Positions 53,162-61,112 of a stretch of DNA of 64,000 nt are shown here, one piece after another. Numbering within the stretch: the first letter of the stretch is position 1; every line of letters starts with the position of its first letter. Position numbers and translations under genes: made by a program. Origin of the DNA: Spirosoma endophyticum (GTDB taxonomy: Bacteria > Bacteroidota > Bacteroidia > Cytophagales > Spirosomataceae); assembly GCF_900112365.1 (NCBI RefSeq), contig NZ_FOLQ01000004.1, positions 124,001 through 188,000 on the forward strand, in the 5' to 3' direction. The notes under the pieces were generated by a model. It was given only the letters and a program-made list of their open reading frames with translations, was not told where the DNA came from and did no database searches.

Positions 53162-53887
53162 ATGAACCAAACCTATTCAAAATACACACCCGACGATCAG
53201 GCTGTTTGGCAGATGCTGTTCGAGCGGCAGATGGCCCAGCTCCCCGGTAAAGCCAGCCAGGCGTATCTGGACGGCATTTCAGCCGCTGGCTTTCGAGATG
53301 ACCATATTCCCGATTTTGAGCGGGATCTGAACCCACGTTTGAAACAATTGACGGGTTGGCGTGTGTGTGCGGTGGAGGGATTAATTCCAAACCGTGCCTT
53401 TTTCGAACTCATGGCCAATCGAAATTTTCCGGCCACAACCTGGCTACGTCGGCGCGATCAGTTGGATTACCTGCCGGAACCGGATATGTTTCATGACACG
53501 TTCGGGCACGTACCAATGCTATCAAATCAGGCATTCTGTGATTTCCTGGAAGCCCTGAGCCGGATCGCGCTGCACTATATCGAGTGCGACGAAGCCATTG
53601 CCATGCTTTCGCGGCTATATTGGTACACCGTTGAGTTCGGCCTGATTCAGGAGGGTAATCAATTGCGGATTTATGGCGGGGGAATTCTGTCGTCAGTCGG
53701 CGAAACGACCTACAGTCTGTTCAGTCCAGAACCGAAACGAACGCCTTATGCGGTGGAAACATTACTACAAACACCTTATATCATTGACCATTTTCAGGAG
53801 CAATACTTCGTCATCAAATCCTACGAGCAGCTATACCATTCAGTATCTCAGATTGAAGCCCCGCTGGAAAGCTTGTTAGTTAGTTAG
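53162..53887 (+). CDS. phhA: Phenylalanine 4-monooxygenase
   Basis: A 241-residue pterin-dependent, iron-containing hydroxylase making tyrosine from phenylalanine. The Fe ligands are H111 and H116 in MFHDTFGHVP and E158 in WYTVEFGLI. YGGGILSSVGE is the pterin/active-site loop. ATG at 53162 was preferred: the 22 extra residues of the longer frame come from the family A palindrome and do not resemble the protein family. It links phenylalanine to the tyrosine pathway. Confidence 0.93.
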   Translation: MNQTYSKYTPDDQAVWQMLFERQMAQLPGKASQAYLDGISAAGFRDDHIPDFERDLNPRLKQLTGWRVCAVEGLIPNRAFFELMANRNFPATTWLRRRDQLDYLPEPDMFHDTFGHVPMLSNQAFCDFLEALSRIALHYIECDEAIAMLSRLYWYTVEFGLIQEGNQLRIYGGGILSSVGETTYSLFSPEPKRTPYAVETLLQTPYIIDHFQEQYFVIKSYEQLYHSVSQIEAPLESLLVS

Positions 53888-53901
53888 AATGGCTAAATTT
53901 G
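53873..53901 (+). promoter_or_regulatory. Bacteroidetes-type promoter for the marR gene
   Basis: TTG at 53873-53875, an 18-base spacer and TAAATTTG at 53894-53901 match the consensus. The -33 element lies within the last codons of phhA, and the marR ATG is at 53956. Confidence 0.5.
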
Positions 53902-53955
53902 TCAATCATTTACGCCTAACCGATTACGGCACTACCCGTCCGGTGCCCCTGACCA

Positions 53956-54393
53956 ATGACGCATCCATCCGATACGCGTGCTTATTTTTTCAAGATTGAC
54001 ACGACGATCAAAAAAATTCGAAACGCGCTCCAGAAACAATTCATCGACTCGGGTTTTGACTTAACCGTGGACCAATGGGTTGTTATTGATCATCTCTACC
54101 GAAATCCCGGCATTAGCCAAAATACCATTTCGGACATGACCACGAAAGATGCACCAACGGTCACGCGGATTATTGATTTGCTTTGCCAGAAAGGTCTCAC
54201 CGAACGGCGTATGGCCGATACGGACCGGCGTAAGTTTCTGGTCTACCTGACTGCGGCCGGTGAAACCAAATACGGCGAGGTGCTGCCAATCGTGTCGGCC
54301 ATGCGACGCAAAGGTTGGGGTGACCTGAGCGACGATGATTATCAGCATTTTGTCCGGATCATGGACTCCATTTATAGCAATATCAGCAAGTAA
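53956..54393 (+). CDS. MarR-family transcriptional regulator
   Basis: A 145-residue winged-helix regulator. The helices start AYFFKIDTTIKKIRNALQKQF. The DNA-binding region is LYRNPGISQNTISDMTTKDAPTVTRIIDLL (key part SQNTISDMT) and the wing is ERRMADTDRRKFLVYLT. Members usually repress and respond to aromatic ligands. Its place inside the aromatic cluster suggests it controls hmgA, hpd, phhA or fahA; the effector is unknown. Confidence 0.88.
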   Translation: MTHPSDTRAYFFKIDTTIKKIRNALQKQFIDSGFDLTVDQWVVIDHLYRNPGISQNTISDMTTKDAPTVTRIIDLLCQKGLTERRMADTDRRKFLVYLTAAGETKYGEVLPIVSAMRRKGWGDLSDDDYQHFVRIMDSIYSNISK

Positions 54394-54448
54394 TTCCGGC
54401 TTCTGCATCCGCTTGCCAACTACAATCCACTACGTTTAACGCCTGCCT

Positions 54449-56251
54449 ATGCGTTCTGCTTACACGCAACCCAGTGAAACCCTAGCACCACAATCCGTCA
54501 ATCCGCCATTCGGCTGGTATATACTCTTCTTACTACCGATCTTACTTCACCTCTGGATGGTTTTCCGGTTCACGGTCAATCTTCCTTTTGTTGATGATTA
54601 CACGTTTCTGGTTGATTGCATGTATCGGCAGTCGCACGAGCTTGTTTTGAGTCACTTATTCGACGAACTGTTTCATCCGCATGGGGAACACATCATTCTT
54701 TTTGGCCGCATAGCCGCCCTTGCTGACTTATGGATTGAGGGCGAAGTGAACTTCAGGACGTTATTTTTTATTGGGAATGCTACGTTAATTGGTTCAGTTT
54801 GGCTGCTCTATCGGCTTGCCAGCCGGGGTGGTTTGTCGGCCTGGCAATTTTTGCCTGTCGTACTGTTGCTTTTTCAACCACAGTATTATGACAACACGCT
54901 CACCTGGGCGATTTGCGCGCTGCAACATTTGCCTGCCCTTTTCTTCGCTTTCTGGGCATTTGATCTGATCAGCCGTCCATCGAAGTGGGCGTTTGCCTTC
55001 AGCTTGCCACTTGCTTTTCTGGCCCTGTTTTCAAACGGCAATGGCCTGGCCGTACCCATATGCGGCTTTCTGTTGCTCTTACTTACTGGCCAGCGTAAAC
55101 GCCTGGTGCTGTGGACACTTTTTTCGATAGTGAGTGTCGGGTTATTCCTGTATGTGCATCATATCTACCACTCCCGCGCTACGGATTCGGGGAGTAATCT
55201 GCTTCATCCGGTACGTGTGTTGGCGGGGCTTTTCATGCTCGTTGGCTCGATAGGCTCCCTGGTTGCCAACTCCAGGGTCATTCTGGGTCTGGCCGGAATT
55301 GGATTGTTAGCCTTCGCAGGCCTGATTATCCTGACCAGCATAGTCTATCATGCAGGCTGGACCCGCGTGTTCGGTTACCTGCCAAATCGCTTTCGACAAT
55401 GGATTGCCAGTAAATCCTCCCAATCGAGTAATACGTCCGCGCTCGTCCTGATGGCGTGTTACCTATATGCGCTGATTACGTTGTTCGGCGTATCATTTGC
55501 CCGGAGCCTGGGCTGGTATCAGGGCCTGTTAGGCTCGCGCTTCATTTGGTTTGCCATTGTTGCGTTCGCGCTAACTTATTTGCTGCTGCTGTTCTGGCTA
55601 AAACCAGTCTATCGGGCCTCTATTAGCCGTATTAGCCTGGCAATGAGCCTCTTATTCTGTGGTCTATCTTATTGGTTTACGTTTGCCGAAGTGATGAACA
55701 TACGGCAGGCTCAGTTAAGTGATTTACATAACTGGCGGGAAAACAGACTGCTCACGAACCTGCCATCTGGCGAAAAAACCTTTGATCAGTATTATAGCGA
55801 GCTTTTGCAGAAAGCCGTTGATCAGGGAGTTTATCACTTGCCTCCCTCCCTTATTGAATCTGAAATAAGTAAGCTCAATCAAGCACCTGTAGAGCGCAAT
55901 CTAATTAAGAAGGATAGTGCCTTCGCCTATGGAGCACGGCAGATTCATTACCTGTCAATGGGGCACCGATTGCCCTTTGTTCATGCCTTTGACACCCGTG
56001 AAGCCTATTTATTGCTGCAATCGAGCCAGCATACGTTCATGTGGCCGATCAATTGCAGTCCAACGAAACTGATGCTATACATGATCACGGGCCGTTCAGA
56101 TTGGGATGCGAATATGGTTTGGGTATATGCTGATCAACTTCCCCAGGCACAGTACAAACCCTATTTAGCCGTCCTGTCTGATGGTCACTGGACTACCGTT
56201 CGCAGCGATCAGGTACTCACGATGGGCACGAATACGGATAAAGCAAAGTAA
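54449..56251 (+). CDS. Large polytopic membrane protein, GT-C glycosyltransferase-like
   Basis: A 600-residue protein with about 11 hydrophobic helices in the first 430 residues and a soluble C-terminal part. After TM1 comes FVDDYTFLVD (D49, D50), positioned like the acidic motif of the first loop of GT-C enzymes. PQYYDNTLTWAICALQH and FSNGNGLAVPICGF are notable loops. I do not recognise a named family. It lies between marR and fahA, 55 bases after marR, though a sugar-transferase role has no evident link to aromatic catabolism. Confidence 0.55.
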   Translation: MRSAYTQPSETLAPQSVNPPFGWYILFLLPILLHLWMVFRFTVNLPFVDDYTFLVDCMYRQSHELVLSHLFDELFHPHGEHIILFGRIAALADLWIEGEVNFRTLFFIGNATLIGSVWLLYRLASRGGLSAWQFLPVVLLLFQPQYYDNTLTWAICALQHLPALFFAFWAFDLISRPSKWAFAFSLPLAFLALFSNGNGLAVPICGFLLLLLTGQRKRLVLWTLFSIVSVGLFLYVHHIYHSRATDSGSNLLHPVRVLAGLFMLVGSIGSLVANSRVILGLAGIGLLAFAGLIILTSIVYHAGWTRVFGYLPNRFRQWIASKSSQSSNTSALVLMACYLYALITLFGVSFARSLGWYQGLLGSRFIWFAIVAFALTYLLLLFWLKPVYRASISRISLAMSLLFCGLSYWFTFAEVMNIRQAQLSDLHNWRENRLLTNLPSGEKTFDQYYSELLQKAVDQGVYHLPPSLIESEISKLNQAPVERNLIKKDSAFAYGARQIHYLSMGHRLPFVHAFDTREAYLLLQSSQHTFMWPINCSPTKLMLYMITGRSDWDANMVWVYADQLPQAQYKPYLAVLSDGHWTTVRSDQVLTMGTNTDKAK

Positions 56252-56273
56252 CTCGTAAATTCCTAGCTCATAT

Positions 56274-57464
56274 ATGCTATACGGTATTTTCAGTAACGAC
56301 ACTGCCGAAAACGGTTCGGCTCGTCTCCGCGTTGGGGTGCAGTATAACGAGCTTATTCTTGATCTCGATTGTGTCAGTACGTTAGGCTATTTTAATGATC
56401 TTGGCATCGACACGACCGTATTTGCCAAACCCGTGCTGAACGATTTCATCGCTCTGGGGAAACCCGTGCACCAGGCTGTTCGGCAGCGAATTACAGACTT
56501 ACTACGTAGTGATGCCGCAGCTATCGTCGACGTTTATGATCAGGTTTTCACCCACGAGTCTCGGGCTCAACTGCACTTGCCCGTACGTATTGGCGATTAT
56601 ACGGATTTTTATGCTGGCATTCACCACGCCGAGAATGTAGGGCGCATGTTCCGGCCGGATGGCGATCCGCTCCTGCCCAACTACCGGCATATGCCGGTCG
56701 CTTACCACGGCCGGGCATCGTCTATTGTCGTGTCTGGTACGTCCATTCGTCGGCCAAACGGGCAGTTTATGCAAGCCGGTGCACTATCCTTTGGGCCATC
56801 ACAATCTTTAGATTTTGAGCTTGAACTCGGCTTGATTATTGGCAAGAGCAACCCGCCTGGCGAACCTATTCCGGTTGATGAAGCCGAGTCCTACATCTTT
56901 GGCGTTACATTATTCAACGACTGGTCGGCACGCGACATTCAGCGGTGGGAATACCAGCCATTAGGCCCGTTTCTGGGCAAGAATTTTGCGTCGAGTATGT
57001 CGGCCTGGGTACTCCCGTTCGAAGATCTGGAGCCATTTCGTATGGCTGGGCCTGTTCAGGAACCAGTGCCCCTCCCCTATTTGCAGACCACTACGCCGGG
57101 GCATTTCGACGTTCAACTGGCGGTTTCGCTACGTACTGAATCCGGCGAAGAGGTTTGTATCAGCCGTAGTAACGTTCAGTATTTATACTGGAATTTCGCC
57201 CAGATGATAGCTCATCATACCGTTGGCGGCTGCAATCTCAACATCGGCGACGTGCTGGCAACCGGCACCATTTCGGGTATCGATCCTGACAGTTACGGAT
57301 CACTGCTGGAATTAAGCTGGAACGGTACGCGACCAATTTCGCTGCCCGATGGCTCAACGCGAACCTATTTACTGGATGGCGATGCTGTTGCGTTACGCGC
57401 ATTCGCCAGAACTGACAATAGCACAATTGAGTTGGGAACAGTAACCGGAACTATTCAGTCATGA
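56274..57464 (+). CDS. fahA: Fumarylacetoacetase
   Basis: A 396-residue enzyme splitting fumarylacetoacetate to fumarate and acetoacetate. The N-terminal SH3-like domain is YGIFSNDTAENGSARLRVG. The catalytic core has DYTDFYAGIHHAENVG (Asp ligand), LDFELELGLIIGK (Glu ligands) and FNDWSARDIQRWEYQPLGPFLGKNF. It overlaps the following flavin reductase by four bases (ATGA at 57461-57464). This is the terminal step of the aromatic cluster. Confidence 0.94.
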   Translation: MLYGIFSNDTAENGSARLRVGVQYNELILDLDCVSTLGYFNDLGIDTTVFAKPVLNDFIALGKPVHQAVRQRITDLLRSDAAAIVDVYDQVFTHESRAQLHLPVRIGDYTDFYAGIHHAENVGRMFRPDGDPLLPNYRHMPVAYHGRASSIVVSGTSIRRPNGQFMQAGALSFGPSQSLDFELELGLIIGKSNPPGEPIPVDEAESYIFGVTLFNDWSARDIQRWEYQPLGPFLGKNFASSMSAWVLPFEDLEPFRMAGPVQEPVPLPYLQTTTPGHFDVQLAVSLRTESGEEVCISRSNVQYLYWNFAQMIAHHTVGGCNLNIGDVLATGTISGIDPDSYGSLLELSWNGTRPISLPDGSTRTYLLDGDAVALRAFARTDNSTIELGTVTGTIQS

Positions 57465-58369
57465 AAACCATCAATCCGCACGACCTGCAGCCCAACGAGT
57501 TTTATCGCTACATGATTAGCACCATCGGCCCGCGCCCGATTGCGTTTGCCAGTACGATAGACGCCTTAGGGAATATAAATCTGAGCCCGTTCAGCTTCTT
57601 CAATGTGTTTGGCTATAACCCTCCAACACTGGTTTTTGCGCCGAGTATCAATCGGCACGGGCACAAAAAACACACGTTGCTGAACCTGGAGGAAGTTGGT
57701 GAGGTAGTGATCAACGTAGTGAATTATGCAATGGTTGAGCAGATGTCGCTGGCAAGCGCCGAGTTTGAACGGGGCGTAAATGAGTTCGAGAAAACAGGGT
57801 TCACGACCATTGCCTCCGATCGGGTTCGTCCGCCGAGAGTCGCCGAATCACCGGCGGCATTTGAGTGTGTTGTCAAACAGATCATACCAACCAACTCCAG
57901 TGTAGATGCGCCCCGCGTGGATTCGCCGGGTGCCGGTACGTTGATCATTTGCGAAGTGGTGACGGGTCATTTTCACGATACTATTTTCGATTCTGCTGGG
58001 GCTATCGACCCGCACCAGCTCGATCTTATTGGCCGTATGGGTGGCGACTGGTACTGTCGCGCTCAGGGCGACGCTTTGTTTGAAGTCGGCCGGCCCAAGG
58101 TTGGTATAGGTGTTGATCAGATTCCGAAATCGATTCGCAACAGCGCCATTTTATCAGGAAACGATCTGGGTAAACTCGGCAGTTTTGCCAGCCTGCCCAC
58201 AGCCGAAGAAATCGATCAGTTTAGAGCGTCGGGCGTACTGGCGGATTTATTTAACGAAGCCCAGCATGGCTGTCAGTATTTACCGGATTTATTACACCAG
58301 AAAGCGAAACAATTACTGACAGACAATAAGGTTAAAGAAGCCTGGCTCACGCTTTTGCAGAAACAGTAG
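57461..58369 (+). CDS. Flavin reductase family protein
   Basis: A 302-residue FMN-binding split-barrel protein: YRYMISTIGPRPIAFAST near the N-terminus, SPFSFFNVFGYNPPTLVF and KKHTLLNLEEVGEVVINVVN. Members reduce flavins or act as flavoprotein oxidoreductases. It is translationally coupled to fahA (4-base overlap) and ends the aromatic cluster. It may support a monooxygenase in the same pathway, but its partner is not clear. Confidence 0.86.
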   Translation: MKTINPHDLQPNEFYRYMISTIGPRPIAFASTIDALGNINLSPFSFFNVFGYNPPTLVFAPSINRHGHKKHTLLNLEEVGEVVINVVNYAMVEQMSLASAEFERGVNEFEKTGFTTIASDRVRPPRVAESPAAFECVVKQIIPTNSSVDAPRVDSPGAGTLIICEVVTGHFHDTIFDSAGAIDPHQLDLIGRMGGDWYCRAQGDALFEVGRPKVGIGVDQIPKSIRNSAILSGNDLGKLGSFASLPTAEEIDQFRASGVLADLFNEAQHGCQYLPDLLHQKAKQLLTDNKVKEAWLTLLQKQ

Positions 58370-58420
58370 GTTTGTTTATGGTTCGGCGTAGTCTCTGACT
58401 ACGCCGAACCATAAACAAAC
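58370..58420. repeat. Perfect 23-base inverted repeat after the flavin reductase gene
   Basis: Arms 58370-58392 and 58398-58420 (core GGTTCGGCGTAGT) are perfect with a five-base loop. The left arm starts immediately after the TAG stop codon. It is a REP-like hairpin that may also help ending transcription. Confidence 0.85.
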
Positions 58421-58449
58421 AAGCAGCACCTGACTTACAGGTGCTGCTT
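58421..58449 (+). terminator. Intrinsic terminator of the aromatic cluster
   Basis: AAGCAGCACCTG (58421-58432) pairs with CAGGTGCTGCTT (58438-58449) across a five-base loop, followed by a short T-run (GTTTT). It sits directly after the 58370-58420 palindrome and between convergent genes. Confidence 0.8.
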
Positions 58450-58472
58450 GTTTTAGACGGGGAAAAATGTGA

Positions 58473-58871
58473 TTATTTTATGGCAACTAAGCGGCTTGAA
58501 GCACTGGGCTGTTGAGTCGAAAGGGTGACGTTATGAACCGTTGTTTCTACGCCATTTGTAATCTCTACCTGGTAGTTACCATCCTGTAAAGCGCTCATAT
58601 CCAGACGAACGCGAGTTCCGGTTTCTTTCTTACCGAGGTGCTGGCTGAATAAAACGACGCCATCAGCGCTCTTCATCCGAATGTCGACAGCGCCACTGGT
58701 TTCTTTGTCGAGCGCAATGTTTAATTTTCCTTCTATTGTGGTGTAAATACCCGTTTTGTACGCTGCAACAGCAGCCGGACGAGCAGCAGGCGTTCCGTCG
58801 GCCAGAGCAGCCGATAGGGTAACAAAACTTAACGAGAAAGCAACGAGCAGAGGTTTGATGAGGGTTTTCAT
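58473..58871 (-). CDS. Small secreted protein of unknown function
   Basis: A 132-residue exported protein; the signal peptide is SFVTLSAALA with cleavage near ADGTPAA. The body is a predicted small beta-sandwich (KLNIALDKETSGAVDIRMK, VRLDMSALQDGNYQVEITNG) that resembles the DUF3244-like or sorting-domain fold seen in many Cytophagales periplasmic proteins, though no family can be named with confidence. A -7 box at 58931-58938 supports independent expression. Confidence 0.7.
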   Translation of the reverse strand: MKTLIKPLLVAFSLSFVTLSAALADGTPAARPAAVAAYKTGIYTTIEGKLNIALDKETSGAVDIRMKSADGVVLFSQHLGKKETGTRVRLDMSALQDGNYQVEITNGVETTVHNVTLSTQQPSASSRLVAIK

Positions 58872-58930
58872 GGGTTTTATGTATTTATCTTTTGTTTAGA
58901 ATCTAGTCGGATTATTTCCGATTGGTGAAA

Positions 58931-58938
58931 CAAAGATA
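58931..58938 (-). promoter_or_regulatory. Bacteroidetes-type -7 box for the small secreted protein
   Basis: The minus strand reads TATCTTTG, a TAnnTTTG match, 60 bases upstream of the ATG at 58871. A TTG lies 26 bases further upstream, longer than the usual spacer. Confidence 0.4.
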
Positions 58939-59059
58939 TAGGCTGTAGCCAGTACTATGCATTACAAACTACCGGAACGGTTGACCGCATGGATAAGTGG
59001 ATGGAAAACGGGTATGACCGAGGGAACGGTACAGTCAATAATACATGCAATTATCCGTG

Positions 59060-59866
59060 CTAGACTCTTGACGGGGCTACGCCGTAGGTTTTTTTGAAGG
59101 CAAACGAAAAATGTGACAGGTCTTCAAAACCAACTTCTAAATAAACATCCGACGGTGCCTGTCCTTTTTCTTTTATCAGGTAGTGGGCTTCCTGTAGCCG
59201 TCTTTGCTGTAACCAGCGGCTCGGCGTAACATGAAATATCTTTTCAAAATCCCGTTTGAACGTAGCAAGGCTTCGGCCTGTCAGATAAGCGAACCGTTTC
59301 AGTTCCACATTGAAATGAAAGTTTTTTTGCATAAATCCTTCCAGGTCGATTTTACCGGGTTCAGAAAAGTCGAACAAAACAGGCCTTAGCTCCGGATTCG
59401 TTTGCAGCAGCAGTAAAATCGCTTCTTTCAATTTCAAGGCCTGCAAATGGTCATTAGCGAATTGCCCTATTTGGTCATAAGGTATGAGCGAATTCATGTA
59501 ATTCTCATACATTTTAGTAGGCTTCAATTGCAGAACAGGGTCGCCTTTTATATGCTTCTCCGCTTTATAGCCGTATTCCAGACTAACATTTCGCAGAGTT
59601 TCCTGGTCAAGATAAATGGATACAGATTTAAAATCACCCGTTCGAGGTGGCTGCTTACTAAACTTGATCAAATGGTTTCGCTTGCAGAATCGGAAATCGC
59701 CTTCCTTAAAAATGTACTCCTTCTGGCCGTCGTTCATGCTGAGCGTGCCCGCCAGTTGATAACCAAAAATATGCTCTGGTATGAACTGTTCACCCTGCCG
59801 ACTTCGGGTGTGGTAACAGGAGTACAGTATTTGCCCAGATCGATTGTCACCCTCCAGTACAGCCAT
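59060..59866 (-). CDS. AraC-family transcriptional regulator
   Basis: A 268-residue regulator. The N-terminal half is a sensor domain (GYQLAGTLSMNDGQKEYIF, FRFCKRNHLIKF). The C-terminal AraC domain has FNVELKRFAYLTGRSLATFKRDFEKIFHVTPSRWLQQRRL (key part LATFKRDFEKIF) and VYLEVGFEDLSHFSFAFKK. ATG at 59866 is chosen over a GTG two codons earlier. It is followed by the SDR gene on the same strand (opposite order), and a tandem repeat lies upstream of that SDR gene, so regulation of the SDR is plausible. Confidence 0.88.
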   Translation of the reverse strand: MAVLEGDNRSGQILYSCYHTRSRQGEQFIPEHIFGYQLAGTLSMNDGQKEYIFKEGDFRFCKRNHLIKFSKQPPRTGDFKSVSIYLDQETLRNVSLEYGYKAEKHIKGDPVLQLKPTKMYENYMNSLIPYDQIGQFANDHLQALKLKEAILLLLQTNPELRPVLFDFSEPGKIDLEGFMQKNFHFNVELKRFAYLTGRSLATFKRDFEKIFHVTPSRWLQQRRLQEAHYLIKEKGQAPSDVYLEVGFEDLSHFSFAFKKTYGVAPSRV

Positions 59867-59871
59867 ATACA

Positions 59872-59879
59872 CAAATCTA
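59872..59879 (-). promoter_or_regulatory. -7 box abutting the AraC start: possible leaderless mRNA
   Basis: The minus strand reads TAGATTTG and the ATG starts five bases after it, so transcription would begin at or next to the start codon. There is no matching TTG upstream, so the box may be fortuitous. Confidence 0.3.
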
Positions 59880-59973
59880 CAAAAAAGACGCTACCTCCTT
59901 AATAGTCTGAACCCTTAGGCCACATGGCTCATTTGTGAACCACCGGGCCTAAGGATTTAGACGGTTAGACCAA

Positions 59974-60007
59974 CCTGCTACGTATCGCTCAAAGAATACG
60001 TAGCAGG
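59974..60007. repeat. Perfect inverted repeat with the GCTACGT word, downstream of the SDR gene
   Basis: CCTGCTACGTAT (59974-59985) and ATACGTAGCAGG (59996-60007) are perfect arms around a 10-base loop. A second, shorter pair CCTTAGGCC/GGCCTAAGG lies at 59913-59921 and 59946-59954. It may end transcription of the SDR gene. Confidence 0.7.
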
Positions 60008-60020
60008 GTCAACGTCACAA

Positions 60021-60902
60021 TTATTTTTTACCAAAAAGCGCTTTTCCGGCTTCTGTTTCCAGAAAGTTAACGGCGGTATCATGATCTGTGGAGATGCTTA
60101 CCGGTATCCATTTTTCAAACTCGGCCTGTCTTGCGGCATCAGCTTGTTTTAAAATACCAACGGCTTCACTACCCAGAATCAAGTGTACAGGTGGTTCGGG
60201 ATGCTCAGCCAGGTCAATCATTACCTGCGCGGCTTTGTCTGGGTCGCCCATTGGCACAATTTCCCCGCTCTTGAAGAAATCAACTCGTTGACCTACAGTT
60301 GTTTCGTAGCCTTCTACGGGCGCAGCATACGTCATTGAGTCCCCCGCCCAGTCGGTTCGGAAGCCCCCAGGTTCTACACTGGTTACGTGAATACCAAGGG
60401 GAGCCACTTCTTTAGCCAGTACTTCACTAAAGCCACCCAAACCAAATTTAGCGGCCTGGTACATGGATAGACCTGCACTGCCGACCCGTCCGCCTATTGA
60501 GCTAATCTGTAGAATACGACCTGAACGCTGTTTCCGCATATGAGGCAACACAGCACGCGTCACTTCGATGGGGGCATAGAGATTCGTTTCCAGTTGACTA
60601 CGTACCTGTTCATCGGTAAAGGCTTCGGTAGCGCCAATGATACCAAAACCAGCATTGTTGACCAGCACATCGATACGTCCGAAGTGGGCTATAGTCTGCT
60701 CAACCGCGGAAGCGATCTGGTCTTTATTCGTTACGTCCAACTGGACCGGATAGACCTGATCGGGGTATTTTTGGACGAGTACGGATAGACTTTCCGGATT
60801 ACGCGCGGTTGCCGCTACGTTATCGCCTTTGGCCAGTACGGCTTCTGTCAGGCTTCTTCCCAATCCACGGGAACTGCCGGTGATAAACCAAACTTTTGTC
60901 AT
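60021..60902 (-). CDS. Short-chain dehydrogenase/reductase (SDR) family oxidoreductase
   Basis: A 293-residue classical SDR. WFITGSSRGLGRSL is the TGxxxGxG dinucleotide-binding motif, VDVLVNNAGFGIIG the NNAG motif, and the catalytic YxxxK is in MYQAAKFGLGG. ATG at 60902 was chosen; a TTG eight codons upstream is the only longer option. Two 16-base direct repeats lie 51-89 bases upstream and could be AraC-type operator half-sites. The substrate is unknown. Confidence 0.88.
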   Translation of the reverse strand: MTKVWFITGSSRGLGRSLTEAVLAKGDNVAATARNPESLSVLVQKYPDQVYPVQLDVTNKDQIASAVEQTIAHFGRIDVLVNNAGFGIIGATEAFTDEQVRSQLETNLYAPIEVTRAVLPHMRKQRSGRILQISSIGGRVGSAGLSMYQAAKFGLGGFSEVLAKEVAPLGIHVTSVEPGGFRTDWAGDSMTYAAPVEGYETTVGQRVDFFKSGEIVPMGDPDKAAQVMIDLAEHPEPPVHLILGSEAVGILKQADAARQAEFEKWIPVSISTDHDTAVNFLETEAGKALFGKK

Positions 60903-60952
60903 TGTTTTTGCTTTTAATTTTGACAAAGGTCGGTAGCTTTTGAGGAGGCAAC

Positions 60953-60991
60953 TTTGTTGAAACGCTCAAAGTAAGTTTGTTGAAACGCTCA
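60953..60991 (-). promoter_or_regulatory. Tandem direct repeat upstream of the SDR gene, candidate AraC operator
   Basis: TTTGTTGAAACGCTCA occurs exactly at 60953-60968 and 60976-60991, a 23-base period (about two helical turns). This is typical spacing for AraC-family half-sites. An AraC-family gene lies two genes away (59060-59866). Binding is untested. Confidence 0.5.
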
Positions 60992-61047
60992 CATTTCTGT
61001 CATGCTGACGAAGCCGGGCGGCCGGTGCCGAAACATGACAGAAAAAG

Positions 61048-61100
61048 TAGTGGGGCCGGTTGATACGTATCTGACAATTACGTATCAACCGGCCCCACTA
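61048..61100 (-). terminator. Perfect 22-base hairpin after ggt
   Basis: Arms 61048-61069 and 61079-61100 (core TAGTGGGGCCGGTTGATA) are perfect with a nine-base loop. On the minus strand the stem is followed by CTTTTTC, a short U-rich tail, so it may terminate ggt transcription; it could also be a REP-like element. Confidence 0.75.
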
Positions 61101-61112
61101 TCTAGAATTATC

